From the NCBI GenBank assembly GCA_903827945.1, contig CAIKKN010000006.1, positions 1-64,000 on the forward strand: a stretch of 64,000 nucleotides of DNA, written 5' to 3'. This document shows positions 50,884 through 61,800 of this stretch, in pieces. Each line of letters starts with the position of its first letter. Position 1 is the stretch's first letter. The notes under the pieces were generated by a model. The model saw only the letters and a program-made list of their open reading frames with translations. It was not told where the DNA came from and did no database searches. Both the position numbers and the translations under genes were made by a program. Source of the stretch: an uncultured Actinomycetes bacterium. Lineage in GTDB: Bacteria; Actinomycetota; Actinomycetes; Nanopelagicales; Nanopelagicaceae.

Positions 50884-52731
50884 TTAGATGAGATCAAAGG
50901 GGTCCACACGCACCCTTAATGGAATTTGGCCTGTTAAGCTCCTAATTCGGTTGTATTCATAGAGTTTACGAACAATTTGGCTATGAGCGTTAACATCGAA
51001 TTTGATCACGACTCTTGAAATCCCTGCGGGTAGATCTATTGGTCCTAGGATATGAAGATCTACCTCCCCCTCCAAATTGCTTAAATACTCGAAGAGGTGA
51101 GCCGTCTCTGAAGGTTTTCCCTCTACAACAGCCATCCTAAAAATAGGAGGTAGAAAAGCGGAAGCACGTTGGGAAATTCGTTCTAAGTGATATTTAGTAA
51201 ATGAATTGCGAACAATAGATTGCGTGATGGGATGGGCGGTAGGTAAAGAGACGTAAACAACCCCACCATTTACAAGTTTTGTTAACGCACTCCACCAGAA
51301 CAATTCAGATTGCTCATCGCTTCGAAGACCCGTTCGACTAAATAATTGGTCTCCGTCCATAAGAAGAAGAGCTGCATATTCCCCTTGTGGTTCCATTCCT
51401 GGAGTAACCACCACAAGCGAATTCTCAGTCGGCATTTCGGTTTCTGGATTTTGTCCCGTAGAGGAAAGCACTCTTGTGCGAGGAAAGCTCCTTCCATAAT
51501 CTTCGGCCCGCTTCTCCACACCTTTGCTAACAGAACGAGGGAGTGAATTTCGACAATACCCACAAACCCAAGATTCTTTCTTCGCTGCGCATAATGAACA
51601 AGTAGTTGCTTTTCCGTTTCTTGCAAGGATAAGTCGCCCACCGCAATTGCACATCGCAAGGTTTCGACAATTGTTACATGTAAAGCTATTCACGTATCCG
51701 GTATTCGCATGAACAACGAGGACCGAGCCAAGCTTCAACCCTTCCGAAATTATCCCATGCGCACTCTCTTCTGTCTCAGAGATCACTCGTTTTCCATAAA
51801 AGCCAACAGATCTTTCAACAAACCAACCCGCTTCTACAACTCTCTCGACTTCTAAAGAATGAACAGCAGATAGAAATACAACTGATTGACGCTTTGATCG
51901 TAAAAATGCGATGTCTCGAACGTTGTAGCCCGGGGTGCGCTTTTCATACATATTCTCGTCAGTTTCATCAATGACAACGAGTATGTCGTGAACCGAGAAA
52001 CTCACAAAAATCGAGCTTCTCAACCCAATAAATAGCCCATTAGTCGCAAAATTTGCCTTTAGGTAATTGGCATACCGTTCACTCTTGTTGAGTGAGCCCG
52101 AAAGAGAGGTTGCACCCAGACCATCTAACTGGCGGAGAGTTTTTTCATCCGGCGCAATTATCAATATCTTCTGATCAGGATAGCGAAGGGCGAGATTTCC
52201 CACCTCATCGCGAATATTTGCGCCTTGCTTAAGGGTCACAACTTCCCTCGTGAGAGGGCTCTGGTCATTCTGGAGACTCTGGATACTCTTGATACTAGAA
52301 GCTTTGATCTCCTCCGAATTTTGATATTGCCGTTCACCGGACTTACTGAAGGAAGGTATCGCCAAGTGAAAAACATCCCAGAGTGGAACGCCATATCGTG
52401 CAGCTACTTCGCGAAAAAGTTCAATTTGAAAATCTGTGACTGCTGGAATCTGCGAAATTGGTGAATCGATCAATTTCAGACCACCAGTTGTCTGCGTTTC
52501 GTATCTGCGCAACACAATACCCTCAGTATTCGAGCGACCAAAAGGAACTTTGACGAGTGTGCCGACGCTAATTTGATCAGAAAATAGCTCTGGGACCAGG
52601 TAGGAGTATGGCTCGTCCAGATGAAAAACCTTTGTATCAACCAATATTTCTGCAACAAAGTTTTCGGCAGCAATCGAGCGCTTGACTGCGACCTTCTCTG
52701 ATCGCAATTTCAGTGGCTTCAAAATAGCCAC
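50884..52731 (-). CDS. priA: primosomal protein PriA-like, without a Walker A motif
   Basis: A 615-residue replication-restart protein. The zinc-binding cysteine cluster is present (CNNCRNLAMCNCGGRL, CSLCAAKK, WVCGYC), and the region around VVIDETDENMYEKR lines up with the DEEHD box of E. coli PriA, but no GxxGxGKT is visible where the ATP-binding loop should be. Loss of the ATPase motifs is known in actinobacterial PriA, so helicase activity is doubtful, while binding to forks may remain. The start is GTG 52731, 6 nt after metK. Confidence 0.86.
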   Translation of the reverse strand: MAILKPLKLRSEKVAVKRSIAAENFVAEILVDTKVFHLDEPYSYLVPELFSDQISVGTLVKVPFGRSNTEGIVLRRYETQTTGGLKLIDSPISQIPAVTDFQIELFREVAARYGVPLWDVFHLAIPSFSKSGERQYQNSEEIKASSIKSIQSLQNDQSPLTREVVTLKQGANIRDEVGNLALRYPDQKILIIAPDEKTLRQLDGLGATSLSGSLNKSERYANYLKANFATNGLFIGLRSSIFVSFSVHDILVVIDETDENMYEKRTPGYNVRDIAFLRSKRQSVVFLSAVHSLEVERVVEAGWFVERSVGFYGKRVISETEESAHGIISEGLKLGSVLVVHANTGYVNSFTCNNCRNLAMCNCGGRLILARNGKATTCSLCAAKKESWVCGYCRNSLPRSVSKGVEKRAEDYGRSFPRTRVLSSTGQNPETEMPTENSLVVVTPGMEPQGEYAALLLMDGDQLFSRTGLRSDEQSELFWWSALTKLVNGGVVYVSLPTAHPITQSIVRNSFTKYHLERISQRASAFLPPIFRMAVVEGKPSETAHLFEYLSNLEGEVDLHILGPIDLPAGISRVVIKFDVNAHSQIVRKLYEYNRIRSLTGQIPLRVRVDPFDLI

Positions 52732-52737
52732 AATAAA

Positions 52738-53931
52738 TTAGCCCTTTACTGCAGATTGGAGAGCGACTGCTCGATCCACACGTTCCCAAGTAAATTCAGG
52801 AAGTTCACGACCAAAGTGGCCGTAACTACTGGTTTTTGAATAAATCGGGCGTAGCAATTCTAAGTCACGGATGATTGCTGCAGGACGTAAATCAAATACA
52901 CTCTCAATTGCAGCTTCAATCTGCAATACAGGAACCTTTTCCGTGCCGAAACACTCCACAAAAAGTCCGACAGGTTGAGCCTTACCAATCGCATATGCAA
53001 CTTGGACTTCACAACGTGTTGCAAGTCCGGATGCAACAACATTCTTTGCGACCCATCGCATCGCATATGCAGCCGAACGATCTACCTTTGACGGATCTTT
53101 TCCAGAAAACGCTCCGCCGCCATGACGGGCCATGCCACCATATGTATCAACAATGATCTTTCTTCCAGTTAATCCTGCATCTCCCATTGGCCCACCAATA
53201 ACGAATCGCCCGGTTGGATTAATCAGAGCGCGGACATCACTTATATCGATATTTAGCCCTGAGATTATGGGGTCAATCACGAGTCGCTTGATATCTGGAG
53301 CAAGGGTTTTTTCTATATCAACTTCTGCAGAGTGCTGCGATGAAATAACTACCGTATTTAAAGCAACTGCCTTATCCCCGTCATATTCAATTGTTACTTG
53401 AGTTTTTCCATCTGGGCGCAAATATGCGAGTTCTCCACTTTTGCGGACTGCAGAAAGTCGCATTGAAAGAAGATGTGCAAGATGTATTGGCAAAGGCATA
53501 AGTTCTGGAGTGTCATCACACGCGTAACCAAACATTAATCCTTGGTCACCCGCGCCTTGCAGATCTAAAGGATCGAGGGAAGATGAAACACGCTTTTCAA
53601 AGGCTGAATCAACTCCTTGTGCGATATCTTGAGACTGTTGACCAATTGACAATGAGACTCCGCAAGAATTTCCATCAAAACCTTTTTCAGAGGAGTCATA
53701 TCCGATTTCCAACACTGTATCCCGAACGATGCTCATGACATCGGCATAACCGTTTGTCGTCACCTCGCCAGCTACATGTACCTGACCGGTGGTGATAAGA
53801 GTTTCAACGGCGACACGACTCTTCGAATCCTGACTAAGGAGGGAATCCAAAATAGCATCTGAAATTTGATCAGCCATCTTGTCTGGATGGCCCTCAGTTA
53901 CGGATTCTGATGTGAAGAGGCGTTTTGTCAT
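52738..53931 (-). CDS. metK: S-adenosylmethionine synthetase
   Basis: Makes SAM from methionine and ATP, the methyl donor for TlyA, TrmI, RsmB and others in this window. The 397-residue protein has [32 protein letters not shown] and the phosphate-binding [16 protein letters not shown], all conserved. ATG 53931, 4 nt after coaBC. No SAM riboswitch is possible in the short gap. Confidence 0.97.
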   Translation of the reverse strand: MTKRLFTSESVTEGHPDKMADQISDAILDSLLSQDSKSRVAVETLITTGQVHVAGEVTTNGYADVMSIVRDTVLEIGYDSSEKGFDGNSCGVSLSIGQQSQDIAQGVDSAFEKRVSSSLDPLDLQGAGDQGLMFGYACDDTPELMPLPIHLAHLLSMRLSAVRKSGELAYLRPDGKTQVTIEYDGDKAVALNTVVISSQHSAEVDIEKTLAPDIKRLVIDPIISGLNIDISDVRALINPTGRFVIGGPMGDAGLTGRKIIVDTYGGMARHGGGAFSGKDPSKVDRSAAYAMRWVAKNVVASGLATRCEVQVAYAIGKAQPVGLFVECFGTEKVPVLQIEAAIESVFDLRPAAIIRDLELLRPIYSKTSSYGHFGRELPEFTWERVDRAVALQSAVKG

Positions 53932-53935
53932 TGGA

Positions 53936-55135
53936 TTAACCTAACTTGTCGATTGCCAGAGTGAGCAGTTTTCTTGCAAGTGTTGCCTTTGATGTCATGG
54001 GAATATCAAGATCTTCTAGTGAGCTGCCGATGATGACACCCTCGGTCTCATCGCTACCAAATATCGCCCCATTAGATACATCATTCATATAAAGAAAATC
54101 AAGGTGCTTTGATACAAGCTTTTCATGGGCTTTGGAAAGACGATCCGCTCCAGTTTGCGCAGCGAAGCCAATCAGGACTTGATGCCGCTTTCGACTTGCG
54201 AGAGTTCCAATAATGTCTGGATTATGAAGTAGCTCGATACTTGTTAAATCCGACTTTGAAATCTTTTGAGAAGCACTCAATTTTGGCCTTACATCCGCGA
54301 CTGCTGCCGTCATGACTACAACATCGGCAGAATCAAAGTTCGCGTCGAGAGCGGCAAGCATTTGCTCAGCCGTCACAACATGAATGACTTCCACATCTTC
54401 AATTGAGATTTCTGGTGCATTTGCGATTACAAGAGTAACTATCGCTCCCCTAGCTGCAGCGTCCAACGCAACAGCAATTCCTTGCTTTCCCGAGGAAAGG
54501 TTGCCGATGTATCTCACGGGATCAATCGCCTCTCGTGTCCCACCAGCGCTTACAAGAACCTTCTTGCCAATCAAATCAGCTTTTCTGTTAAACGTATTTT
54601 CAACTACATCAATAATCTCTTTAGTTTCGGGATATCTTCCCACCCCTGAATCGCCACTTGAAAGATCACCCACCGCAGGATCGATAACGATCACTCCGCG
54701 CTTGCGAAGGGCTTCAACATTTGCGACCGTAGCTTCATTGAGCCACATTTCAGTATGCATCGCCGGAACCAAGATAATCGGAGCATTGGAAGCAATGACA
54801 ACATTTGTGAGTAAATCATCTGCCCGTCCGCAGGCAATGCGAGCAATTAAATCAGCCGTAGCAGGAGCAATCACTATTGCGTCCGCTTTTTTTGCCATCG
54901 AGATATGCGGAACTTCGTGGACGTTATTCCATAAATCTGTCTGCACAGGACGACCAGAAAGGGCTTCCCAAGTGGCAGAACCAACAAAATTGAGAGATGA
55001 GCGAGTCGGAATAACTGAGACCAAGAACCCGTGATCTTTGAGTCTACGCAATAAATCGCATGATTTGTATGCGGCTATACCGCCGCCAATACCAAGTACT
55101 ACTTCTCGAGAAACTCCGAGTGGGTGCTGGCTCAT
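53936..55135 (-). CDS. coaBC: bifunctional phosphopantothenoylcysteine decarboxylase/synthetase
   Basis: Two steps of coenzyme A synthesis in one 399-residue protein: residues 1 to about 185 are the FMN-binding decarboxylase CoaC ([23 protein letters not shown]), the rest the CTP-dependent ligase CoaB ([17 protein letters not shown] and the KLV lid region). As FMN is needed by CoaC, it depends on riboflavin supply. ATG 55135 lies 14 nt after rpoZ, with AGG upstream. Confidence 0.95.
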   Translation of the reverse strand: MSQHPLGVSREVVLGIGGGIAAYKSCDLLRRLKDHGFLVSVIPTRSSLNFVGSATWEALSGRPVQTDLWNNVHEVPHISMAKKADAIVIAPATADLIARIACGRADDLLTNVVIASNAPIILVPAMHTEMWLNEATVANVEALRKRGVIVIDPAVGDLSSGDSGVGRYPETKEIIDVVENTFNRKADLIGKKVLVSAGGTREAIDPVRYIGNLSSGKQGIAVALDAAARGAIVTLVIANAPEISIEDVEVIHVVTAEQMLAALDANFDSADVVVMTAAVADVRPKLSASQKISKSDLTSIELLHNPDIIGTLASRKRHQVLIGFAAQTGADRLSKAHEKLVSKHLDFLYMNDVSNGAIFGSDETEGVIIGSSLEDLDIPMTSKATLARKLLTLAIDKLG

Positions 55136-55149
55136 CTAGAACCTGCGAA

Positions 55150-55422
55150 TTAAGCGGAAGCTTCTACGCTCTTAGGCTCGAGATTTTCGATGGTAAGTAG
55201 ACCCTCATTAATCTCGCGCAGAGCGATAGAGAGAGGCTTCTCATGAACGTATGTGTCAACTAGTGGTCCCACATATTCAAGCAATCCTTCACCGAGTTGT
55301 GAGTAATACGCATTAATCTGGCGCGCACGTTTTGCTGCATAGAGAACGAGGCTGTACTTGGATCCTGCCTTATCGAGAAGTTCATCGATAGGTGGATTAG
55401 TGATTCCGTCAGTTGTTGACAT
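55150..55422 (-). CDS. rpoZ: RNA polymerase omega subunit
   Basis: Small RNAP subunit that helps assemble the beta-prime chain. The 90-residue protein has the conserved core [34 protein letters not shown] and ends with an acidic tail. ATG 55422 follows AAGGGG. It lies between gmk and coaBC, the typical order. Confidence 0.95.
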   Translation of the reverse strand: MSTTDGITNPPIDELLDKAGSKYSLVLYAAKRARQINAYYSQLGEGLLEYVGPLVDTYVHEKPLSIALREINEGLLTIENLEPKSVEASA

Positions 55423-55452
55423 TATGAGCCCCTTGCTAATTCTTGAAACGAT

Positions 55453-56352
55453 TTATTCCTGTAGAGCAGTTGCCAAGGATACCATCTGGCTAACCACCCC
55501 TTCGACCTGCTCATTTACTATCGTAGTGTCGAATTCGCCAGCAGCAGCCATCTCTTCCCGGGCAAGAGCCAAGCGTGCGGCGCGCCGTTCTGATGAATCT
55601 GTCCCACGATTTGCTAACCGACTAGCAAGCTCTTCCCAGGATGGAGGGGCAATAAATACGAGTTTTGCCGAAGGATCACTCGCCCTAATTTGCCGGGCTC
55701 CTGCAATCTCAATCTCCAAAAGGACGTGCTTTCCAAGATCTCGCCACTCGGCGACCGCTTGCTTCGGTGTTCCATATCTTGCACCAGCAAATTCGGCCCA
55801 TTCCAGGAACTCATCATTCGCAATCATTTGATCAAATTTGTTCTCTGTCACGAAAAAATAATCGACTCCGTTTTTTTCAGTAGAACGAGGTGCTCTCGTT
55901 GTGACCGAGATGCTAACCCAAAATCTAGGATCGCCTTTCAAATATTGAGTAATGGTGCTCTTCCCAACGCCACCAGGTCCGGACATGACTATGAGCGATC
56001 CGCGTTGTGGATCAAGCTTCATGATGCCAGCCTCCTGCCGTAAAGACTTCAATTGATGAGGTCCGAGTCCCGCAATTCTACGCGAAAGAGAAATCTTTCT
56101 CTTTTCCATAATCAGAGCCGCGCGTGCGGGTCCAACGCCAGGGATTGCTTCTAAGAGTTCGATCACTTTCATTCTCTGGATTGAGTCACGGGGGTCATTT
56201 ATCGCATTAAAGATTGAAATCCTGCCAGCAGATATAGCAGCCTTTACATCAGCTCTCTCGTGCCGCGCTCTCTTGGCCAACTCTAAATTTGCGCGCCGCT
56301 CATCCATCGTGAGCTTTGGGGGAAGCGGTCGCAGACTAGGCCGATGAGTCAT
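55453..56352 (-). CDS. mihF-gmk: mIHF - guanylate kinase fusion
   Basis: A single 299-residue ORF. The N-terminal part (about 1-110) matches actinobacterial integration host factor: LLEAIPGVGPARAALIMEK and LSRRIAGLGPHQLKSL, the helix-two-turn-helix and minor-groove contact regions of mIHF. Residues from about 118 are guanylate kinase (P-loop SGPGGVGKST, TRAPRSTEKNGVDYFF, and the LEIEIAGARQ region), which makes GDP from GMP. In mycobacteria the two are separate adjacent genes. Codon 112 is an ATG (56022) with AGGAGG eight nt upstream, so free Gmk of about 188 residues could also be made. ATG 56352 overlaps the pyrF stop by one base. Confidence 0.9.
   Translation of the reverse strand: MTHRPSLRPLPPKLTMDERRANLELAKRARHERADVKAAISAGRISIFNAINDPRDSIQRMKVIELLEAIPGVGPARAALIMEKRKISLSRRIAGLGPHQLKSLRQEAGIMKLDPQRGSLIVMSGPGGVGKSTITQYLKGDPRFWVSISVTTRAPRSTEKNGVDYFFVTENKFDQMIANDEFLEWAEFAGARYGTPKQAVAEWRDLGKHVLLEIEIAGARQIRASDPSAKLVFIAPPSWEELASRLANRGTDSSERRAARLALAREEMAAAGEFDTTIVNEQVEGVVSQMVSLATALQE
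56020..56036 (-). promoter_or_regulatory. internal ribosome binding site and start for Gmk
   Basis: AGGAGG (minus strand, 56036 to 56031) is eight nt upstream of ATG 56022-56020, in the mIHF-Gmk frame at codon 112, right at the junction of the two domains. It is one of the strongest Shine-Dalgarno matches in the window, so it is likely used or a remnant of the separate gmk start. Seen in sequence; use inferred. Confidence 0.6.
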
Positions 56353-57056
56353 CAATAAATACTGTCCATGATTTCCAGAGCTTTACTTAACATCAACGCC
56401 GAAGTTTCAAGAGATGTAATCGGACGCCCAATAACTAGAAAATTTGAACCTTCTGCGATTGCATCCTTCGGAGTAAGAACGCGAGTCTGATCGCCAAGTG
56501 GCGACCCCACTGTCCTTACCCCCGGGGTGATTATGATCGGTTTGGCACCTACTGCTGCGCGAATAGCGCCAACCTCAAGTGGGGATGTAACTATTGCCCG
56601 AGCACCTGCGCCTAAGGAGAGTTTTGCAAGCTTGACTGCCGACTCGAGAGGCTCTTGCGCAAAACCGATTTCCAAAAGGGAATCTTTTGATAGAGATGTC
56701 AGCACCGTTACTGCAGTTATGTCGATATCCGGAGCTGCCTGTACCGCAGCGCTCACCATATCGGCTCCTCCTGATGCATGGACTGTGAGAAATCTTGGTT
56801 TAATTGACGCGACAGCTTTTGTCGCAGAGGAGACTGTGTTTGGGATGTCGTGCAATTTCAAATCAAGGAAGAGATCAAAATCTCCCTCTTCCCCAAGTCG
56901 ATCAATGCCTACTCGTCCGTGGGTCAGATAAAACTCTAAACCAACTTTAAAAGTTTTCACTACTGTGTTTGTCGCTCTGATCCACTGCGCTGCTTTTTCA
57001 ATATCCTGAGTATCTAAGGCAAGGATTATTGGAGATTCATTGCTGGCAACGCTCAT
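56352..57056 (-). CDS. pyrF: orotidine 5'-phosphate decarboxylase
   Basis: Last step of UMP synthesis. The 234-residue TIM-barrel protein has the active-site DLKLHDIPNT with the Lys-Asp-Lys-Asp charge network, VTVLTS and the phosphate-binding VIGRPITSLE. It is the short, stand-alone type. ATG 57056 overlaps the pyrD stop as ATGA, and its stop overlaps the mIHF-gmk start. Confidence 0.95.
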   Translation of the reverse strand: MSVASNESPIILALDTQDIEKAAQWIRATNTVVKTFKVGLEFYLTHGRVGIDRLGEEGDFDLFLDLKLHDIPNTVSSATKAVASIKPRFLTVHASGGADMVSAAVQAAPDIDITAVTVLTSLSKDSLLEIGFAQEPLESAVKLAKLSLGAGARAIVTSPLEVGAIRAAVGAKPIIITPGVRTVGSPLGDQTRVLTPKDAIAEGSNFLVIGRPITSLETSALMLSKALEIMDSIY

Positions 57057-57985
57057 AGTGACTCCATTCGATGTGCAAACCCAACAGCATCTACAAAGTT
57101 ATCAAAGCCTCGCTCGGTCAGTAAAGATTCCAATTCCTGTTTGATTTTCATTACCGCGGTTGGGTTACCGAAAGTCGCTGTTCCTACTGAAATCGCACTT
57201 GCTCCTGCCAATACAAGTTCTAGCGCATCTTTACCACTGGCAACTCCACCCATTCCAATAATTGGAATTTTTGGTAGCGCTGCGCGTACCTGATAAATCG
57301 CTCTCACGGCTATCGGGCGTATGGCCGGACCTGAAAGTCCTCCTGTTTTTTGGGCCAACTTAGGGCGCATTGTGTTTACATCAATCACCATGCCAAGAAC
57401 AGTATTAATAAGAGCAAGCCCATCGGCTCCAGCGTTTACAACTTCGCGCGCGATAGCCACAATGTCTGTCACATCCGGGGACAATTTTGCGAATATTGGA
57501 ACTTCTCCCCCAATATTGCGTCGCACATTTTCAATTGCAGCGCGCGCAGTATCTGGCTGGCATGAAAAAACCATACCTCTATTCTCAACATTTGGACACG
57601 AGATGTTAACTTCTATACCCACCACATTAGGGATATTTCGAACCCGTCTAGCAAGTGAGGCATAATCCTCAACGCTCTCGCCAGCAATACTTACAATTAT
57701 TCTTGCGCTCTGCGATTGGAGCCAAGGTATGTCATTCTCTAAAAATGAATCGATTCCAGGTCCTTGTAGTCCAATTGAATTCAGCATTCCACTAGGCGTC
57801 TCAGCCATTCTTGGGGTAGCTCTGCCACTTCGTGGTTTGAGCATGATTGATTTAGTGACTATTGCACCAAGTTCTGTCAGAGGAAAGAACTGTGAAAGTT
57901 CCTTGCCCGAGCCTGCGCAACCACTAGCAGTCACGATCGGATTTGGCAGAACTGTACTTCCAAGAGAAGTGGAATAGTTAAACAT
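57053..57985 (-). CDS. pyrD: dihydroorotate dehydrogenase, class 1B catalytic subunit
   Basis: Oxidises dihydroorotate to orotate. The 310-residue FMN enzyme has the class 1 catalytic Cys in EVNISCPNVENRGM, and an N-terminal start [25 protein letters not shown]; the membrane anchor of class 2 enzymes is absent. Its gene neighbour pyrK marks it as class 1B (NAD-linked). ATG 57985 overlaps the pyrK stop (TAATG). Many other actinobacteria use class 2 instead. Confidence 0.93.
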   Translation of the reverse strand: MFNYSTSLGSTVLPNPIVTASGCAGSGKELSQFFPLTELGAIVTKSIMLKPRSGRATPRMAETPSGMLNSIGLQGPGIDSFLENDIPWLQSQSARIIVSIAGESVEDYASLARRVRNIPNVVGIEVNISCPNVENRGMVFSCQPDTARAAIENVRRNIGGEVPIFAKLSPDVTDIVAIAREVVNAGADGLALINTVLGMVIDVNTMRPKLAQKTGGLSGPAIRPIAVRAIYQVRAALPKIPIIGMGGVASGKDALELVLAGASAISVGTATFGNPTAVMKIKQELESLLTERGFDNFVDAVGFAHRMESL

Positions 57986-58839
57986 TATGCGCCCCACGTT
58001 CCTTCAGGGATACTTCCACGACTATTCCAAATAACATTTGCGCCATCCATAACAGGTCCATCTATACACGTTCTAGACATCCTAATTACGCCATCTGAGC
58101 CCCGAAGCGGAACAACACATGTCATGCATACTCCGATTCCACAGGCCATACTCTCTTCAACCGAAGCTTGATGCACGAGATTGTATTTATCTGCAATCTC
58201 TTGAATTGCCTCAAGCATTGCCATTGGGCCACAAGAATAAATAAGCTCAGACCCATTCTCTTCAATAATCTGTGACAAAGCCTCACTTACTCGACCGTGC
58301 ATACCAGCACTTCCATCGTCAGTAGTGATCGTCATCGAAGAGACTGAGCGCTTTCCATCTAGAGGTGCATAGATCTTTCCTGCAGAACTTGCTCCGAGCA
58401 CCATATCAACCCGGCAACCTCTTGCCTTAAGGATTTCAGCCAAACCAAATAGCGGCGCGGATCCGTAACCCCCGCCAACTAGAATGCAGCGGACAGGTTC
58501 GGTAGGGATACCAAATGAGGTACCAAGTGGTCCAACCAAATCAACAGTCTCATGGACTTGCCGAGCTGTTAACCATTTACTTCCTTCACCATGCGGTGCA
58601 ACAACAAGCTCAATCACGCCACCAGCACTTCCTTTATCGGCCGCCCTGTAGATTGCAAAAGCTCGACGAAGAACCAAAGAAGAAGAAGCTCCGCCAACTG
58701 CAATTGCAACGAAGTTACCGGGTCTGGCAGCAGCCGCAATGGAGTCGACTGACAATATTATGTGGTGGTAGGCGCCAACTTTCTTATTACTTACAACCTG
58801 CGCAGAGCACTGCACCGCGCGTGAATTTATTGCACTCAT
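57985..58839 (-). CDS. pyrK: dihydroorotate dehydrogenase electron-transfer subunit
   Basis: FAD and [2Fe-2S] subunit that passes electrons from PyrD to NAD. The 284-residue protein has an FAD-binding beta-barrel, the NAD-binding [14 protein letters not shown] and a C-terminal cluster motif with four cysteines ([17 protein letters not shown] ... RTCIDGPV). ATG 58839 overlaps the carB stop as ATGA and has AGGAG nine nt upstream; a GTG at 58848 is less likely. Confidence 0.94.
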   Translation of the reverse strand: MSAINSRAVQCSAQVVSNKKVGAYHHIILSVDSIAAAARPGNFVAIAVGGASSSLVLRRAFAIYRAADKGSAGGVIELVVAPHGEGSKWLTARQVHETVDLVGPLGTSFGIPTEPVRCILVGGGYGSAPLFGLAEILKARGCRVDMVLGASSAGKIYAPLDGKRSVSSMTITTDDGSAGMHGRVSEALSQIIEENGSELIYSCGPMAMLEAIQEIADKYNLVHQASVEESMACGIGVCMTCVVPLRGSDGVIRMSRTCIDGPVMDGANVIWNSRGSIPEGTWGA

Positions 58840-61800
58840 GCCGACCACTCCTGAACAGACTTTATGGAGAAGGGATGACTAGTAATTTCAGAAATACCAG
58901 CAACCGCTGCTTTGAACCCTGCAATAGTAGTGATGATGGGGATAGAGCGTTGAACTGATGCGGTGCGAATTAACCAGCCATCATGCCGCGTTCCTCGTCC
59001 AAGTGGAGTATTTATTACGAGTTGGACCGTACCGTCAGTGATGATGTCGACAGCCGATGGGCCCGATGCATTAATATCTGAGTTCTTTCGAACGAGAATC
59101 GAATTTACACCCGCGGCGGATAGGAAATCATGGGTGCCGGAGGTCGTATACAAAGTAAAACCAAGGTTTACCAGAGTCCGTGCTGGTTCAACTGAACCTG
59201 CTTTATCTCGCTCACTTAATGAGAGAAAGACATTTCCACTTTTGGGTAGGGCGCCAAATGCAGCACTTTGACTCTTTGCATAAGCTTCTCCGAACGAATC
59301 GGCAATACCCATAACTTCACCCGTCGAACGCATTTCAGGTCCAAGCACGGAATCTACGCCCGTACCGTCAACTCGTCTAAAACGATTCCACGGAAGAACT
59401 GCTTCTTTGACTGATATGCCATGTGCAACTCCGTCACCCGATTTCGGTAACACCCCTGAAGATCGGAGCTCGGAAATGCTCTTCCCAACAGAAATAAGCG
59501 ACGCAGCTTTGGCAAGAGAATTCCCTGTTGCCTTACTTACAAAAGGAACGGTTCTAGATGCTCTTGGATTCGCTTCCAAAACATACAGCGTTCCGGTTTC
59601 CCCGGGATTGGTCCGAGTAATCGCAAATTGAATATTGATCAAACCTCTCACGCCAACGCCCGAAGCAATCTTTAAAGTAGCGGCGCGAATTTGGCGCTGC
59701 ATCTCATCATTCAGTGATTCACTCGGAATGACGCAGGCTGAATCCCCGGAGTGAATTCCCGCCTCTTCGATGTGTTCCATTACGCCAGCAAGAAATAGCT
59801 CATCACCATCGTACAAAGCATCAACGTCAATCTCGATGGCATCGTCTAGGAATCGGTCGATGAGCACTGGATGATTAGGTGTAATTTGCGTTGCACGCTC
59901 AATGAATCCGCGAAGTGATTCATCGTCATACACAATTTCCATTCCACGCCCACCGAGTACAAACGATGGTCTTACAAGTACTGGGTAGGAAATATCGTGG
60001 GCAATGGTTACTGCTTCCTCATAAGAGCGTGCCATTCCATACTTGGGAGCTACAAGATGGGCGTCATCAAGCACTTTTCCGAACTGACCGCGATCTTCGG
60101 CAAGGTCGATTGCATCAGGGCTTGTTCCAAGGATTGTAACGCCGGCATCCATCAGGCCTCTAGCCAAACCAAGCGGAGTTTGACCACCGAGCTGTGCGAT
60201 AACTCCCAATACGGGGCCCGCTAGAGTTTCTGCGCGAATCACTTCTAGAACATCTTCGAGAGTAAGTGGCTCAAAATACAGTCGGTCGGATGTGTCATAG
60301 TCCGTCGAAACCGTCTCAGGATTGCAATTGATCATTATGGTTTCATAGCCTGCGGCCTTAAGAGCAAATGCGGCATGAACGCACGAATAATCGAATTCAA
60401 CCCCTTGTCCTATGCGATTTGGTCCACTTCCAAGGATGATAACCGCTGGCTTTGTGCGGGAGATTACTTCAGTTTCAAGATCATAGCTTGAGTAATGATA
60501 TGGAGTGTGAGCTTCAAATTCGGCTGCGCATGTATCTACCGTTTTGTAAACAGGGAAAACTCCTAAACGGTGTCGCACATTTCGAATTTCTAATTCGGAC
60601 ACTCCACGCAATTCGGAAAGTTGGAGGTCAGAAAATCCCATGCGCTTTGATTTACTTATTAGCTCTTGAGTAAGTTCTAATGATTCGCGCACTTCTACAG
60701 CCATGTTGTTAATCAACTCAATTTGACTGAGGAACCAGGGGTCAATCTTTGTTAGCTCATGCAGCTCTTCCACGGATGATCCTAGAGACATAAGTTGCTG
60801 AACCTGTTGTAAACGAAATTCGGTCGGAATTTGTACAGCTGATTTCAATTCAGCGATAGAAAGATTTCCCTTTGACCAAGAGAAAGAGGTGCCCTTCTTC
60901 TCAACTGACCGTAAGGCCTTTTGAAGTGCTTCCGGGAAACTTCTTCCAATAGCCATAGCTTCACCGACCGACTTCATCGTGGTCGTCAAACGTGGGTCTG
61001 CCTCTGGGAACTTTTCAAAAGCAAATCTTGGAACCTTAACCACTATGTAATCTAGAGTGGGCTCAAAAGAAGCTGGAGTGCTTTGGGTGATATCGTTTTG
61101 AATCTCATCCAAACTATAGCCAATTGCCAATTTTGTTGCGATCTTTGCAATAGGGAATCCTGTTGCTTTAGATGCAAGGGCTGAAGAACGCGATACTCGC
61201 GGATTCATCTCAATGACGATTATGCGACCGTCAAGGGGATTTACTGCGAATTGAATATTACAACCTCCAGTTGCGACACCTACCTCTCGAATGATGTCGA
61301 TTGAAAGGTCGCGAAGGCGTTGATATTCAACATCGGTGAGAGTGAGCGCCGGTGCCACGGTTATCGAGTCACCGGTATGAACGCCCATCGGATCTACATT
61401 CTCAATAGAACAGACGATTACAACATTGTCTTTGTAATCGCGCATCACTTCGAGTTCGTATTCTTTCCAACCAAGTATTGATTCCTCAAGTAGAACCTCA
61501 GTTGTAGGACTATGTCGCAATCCTGCACCGGCGATTAAATCAAGTTCCTCTTTATTAAAAGCTATACCCGAACCTAGGCCACCCATAGTGAAAGAGGGAC
61601 GAACTACAACCGGATAATTCAATTCATTAACGGCTTGATAACAATCTTCAATTGTGTGGCAGATTGCAGATCGCGCTGATTCTCCCCCAACCTTTGCAAC
61701 AATCTTTTTGAAAATGTCGCGATCCTCACCGCGTTTAATGGCTGGAATATCGGCGCCAATTAACCGCGTTCCATATTTCTCAAAAATCCCTAATTCATCC

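Noticed and set aside
54384-55034. Long open frame of 216 codons on the plus strand inside coaBC
   Set aside because: It lies fully opposite a well-supported coaBC, has no recognisable domain, and its composition (Ser/Ala/Thr-rich, Arg-poor helices) is that of a reverse-strand shadow.
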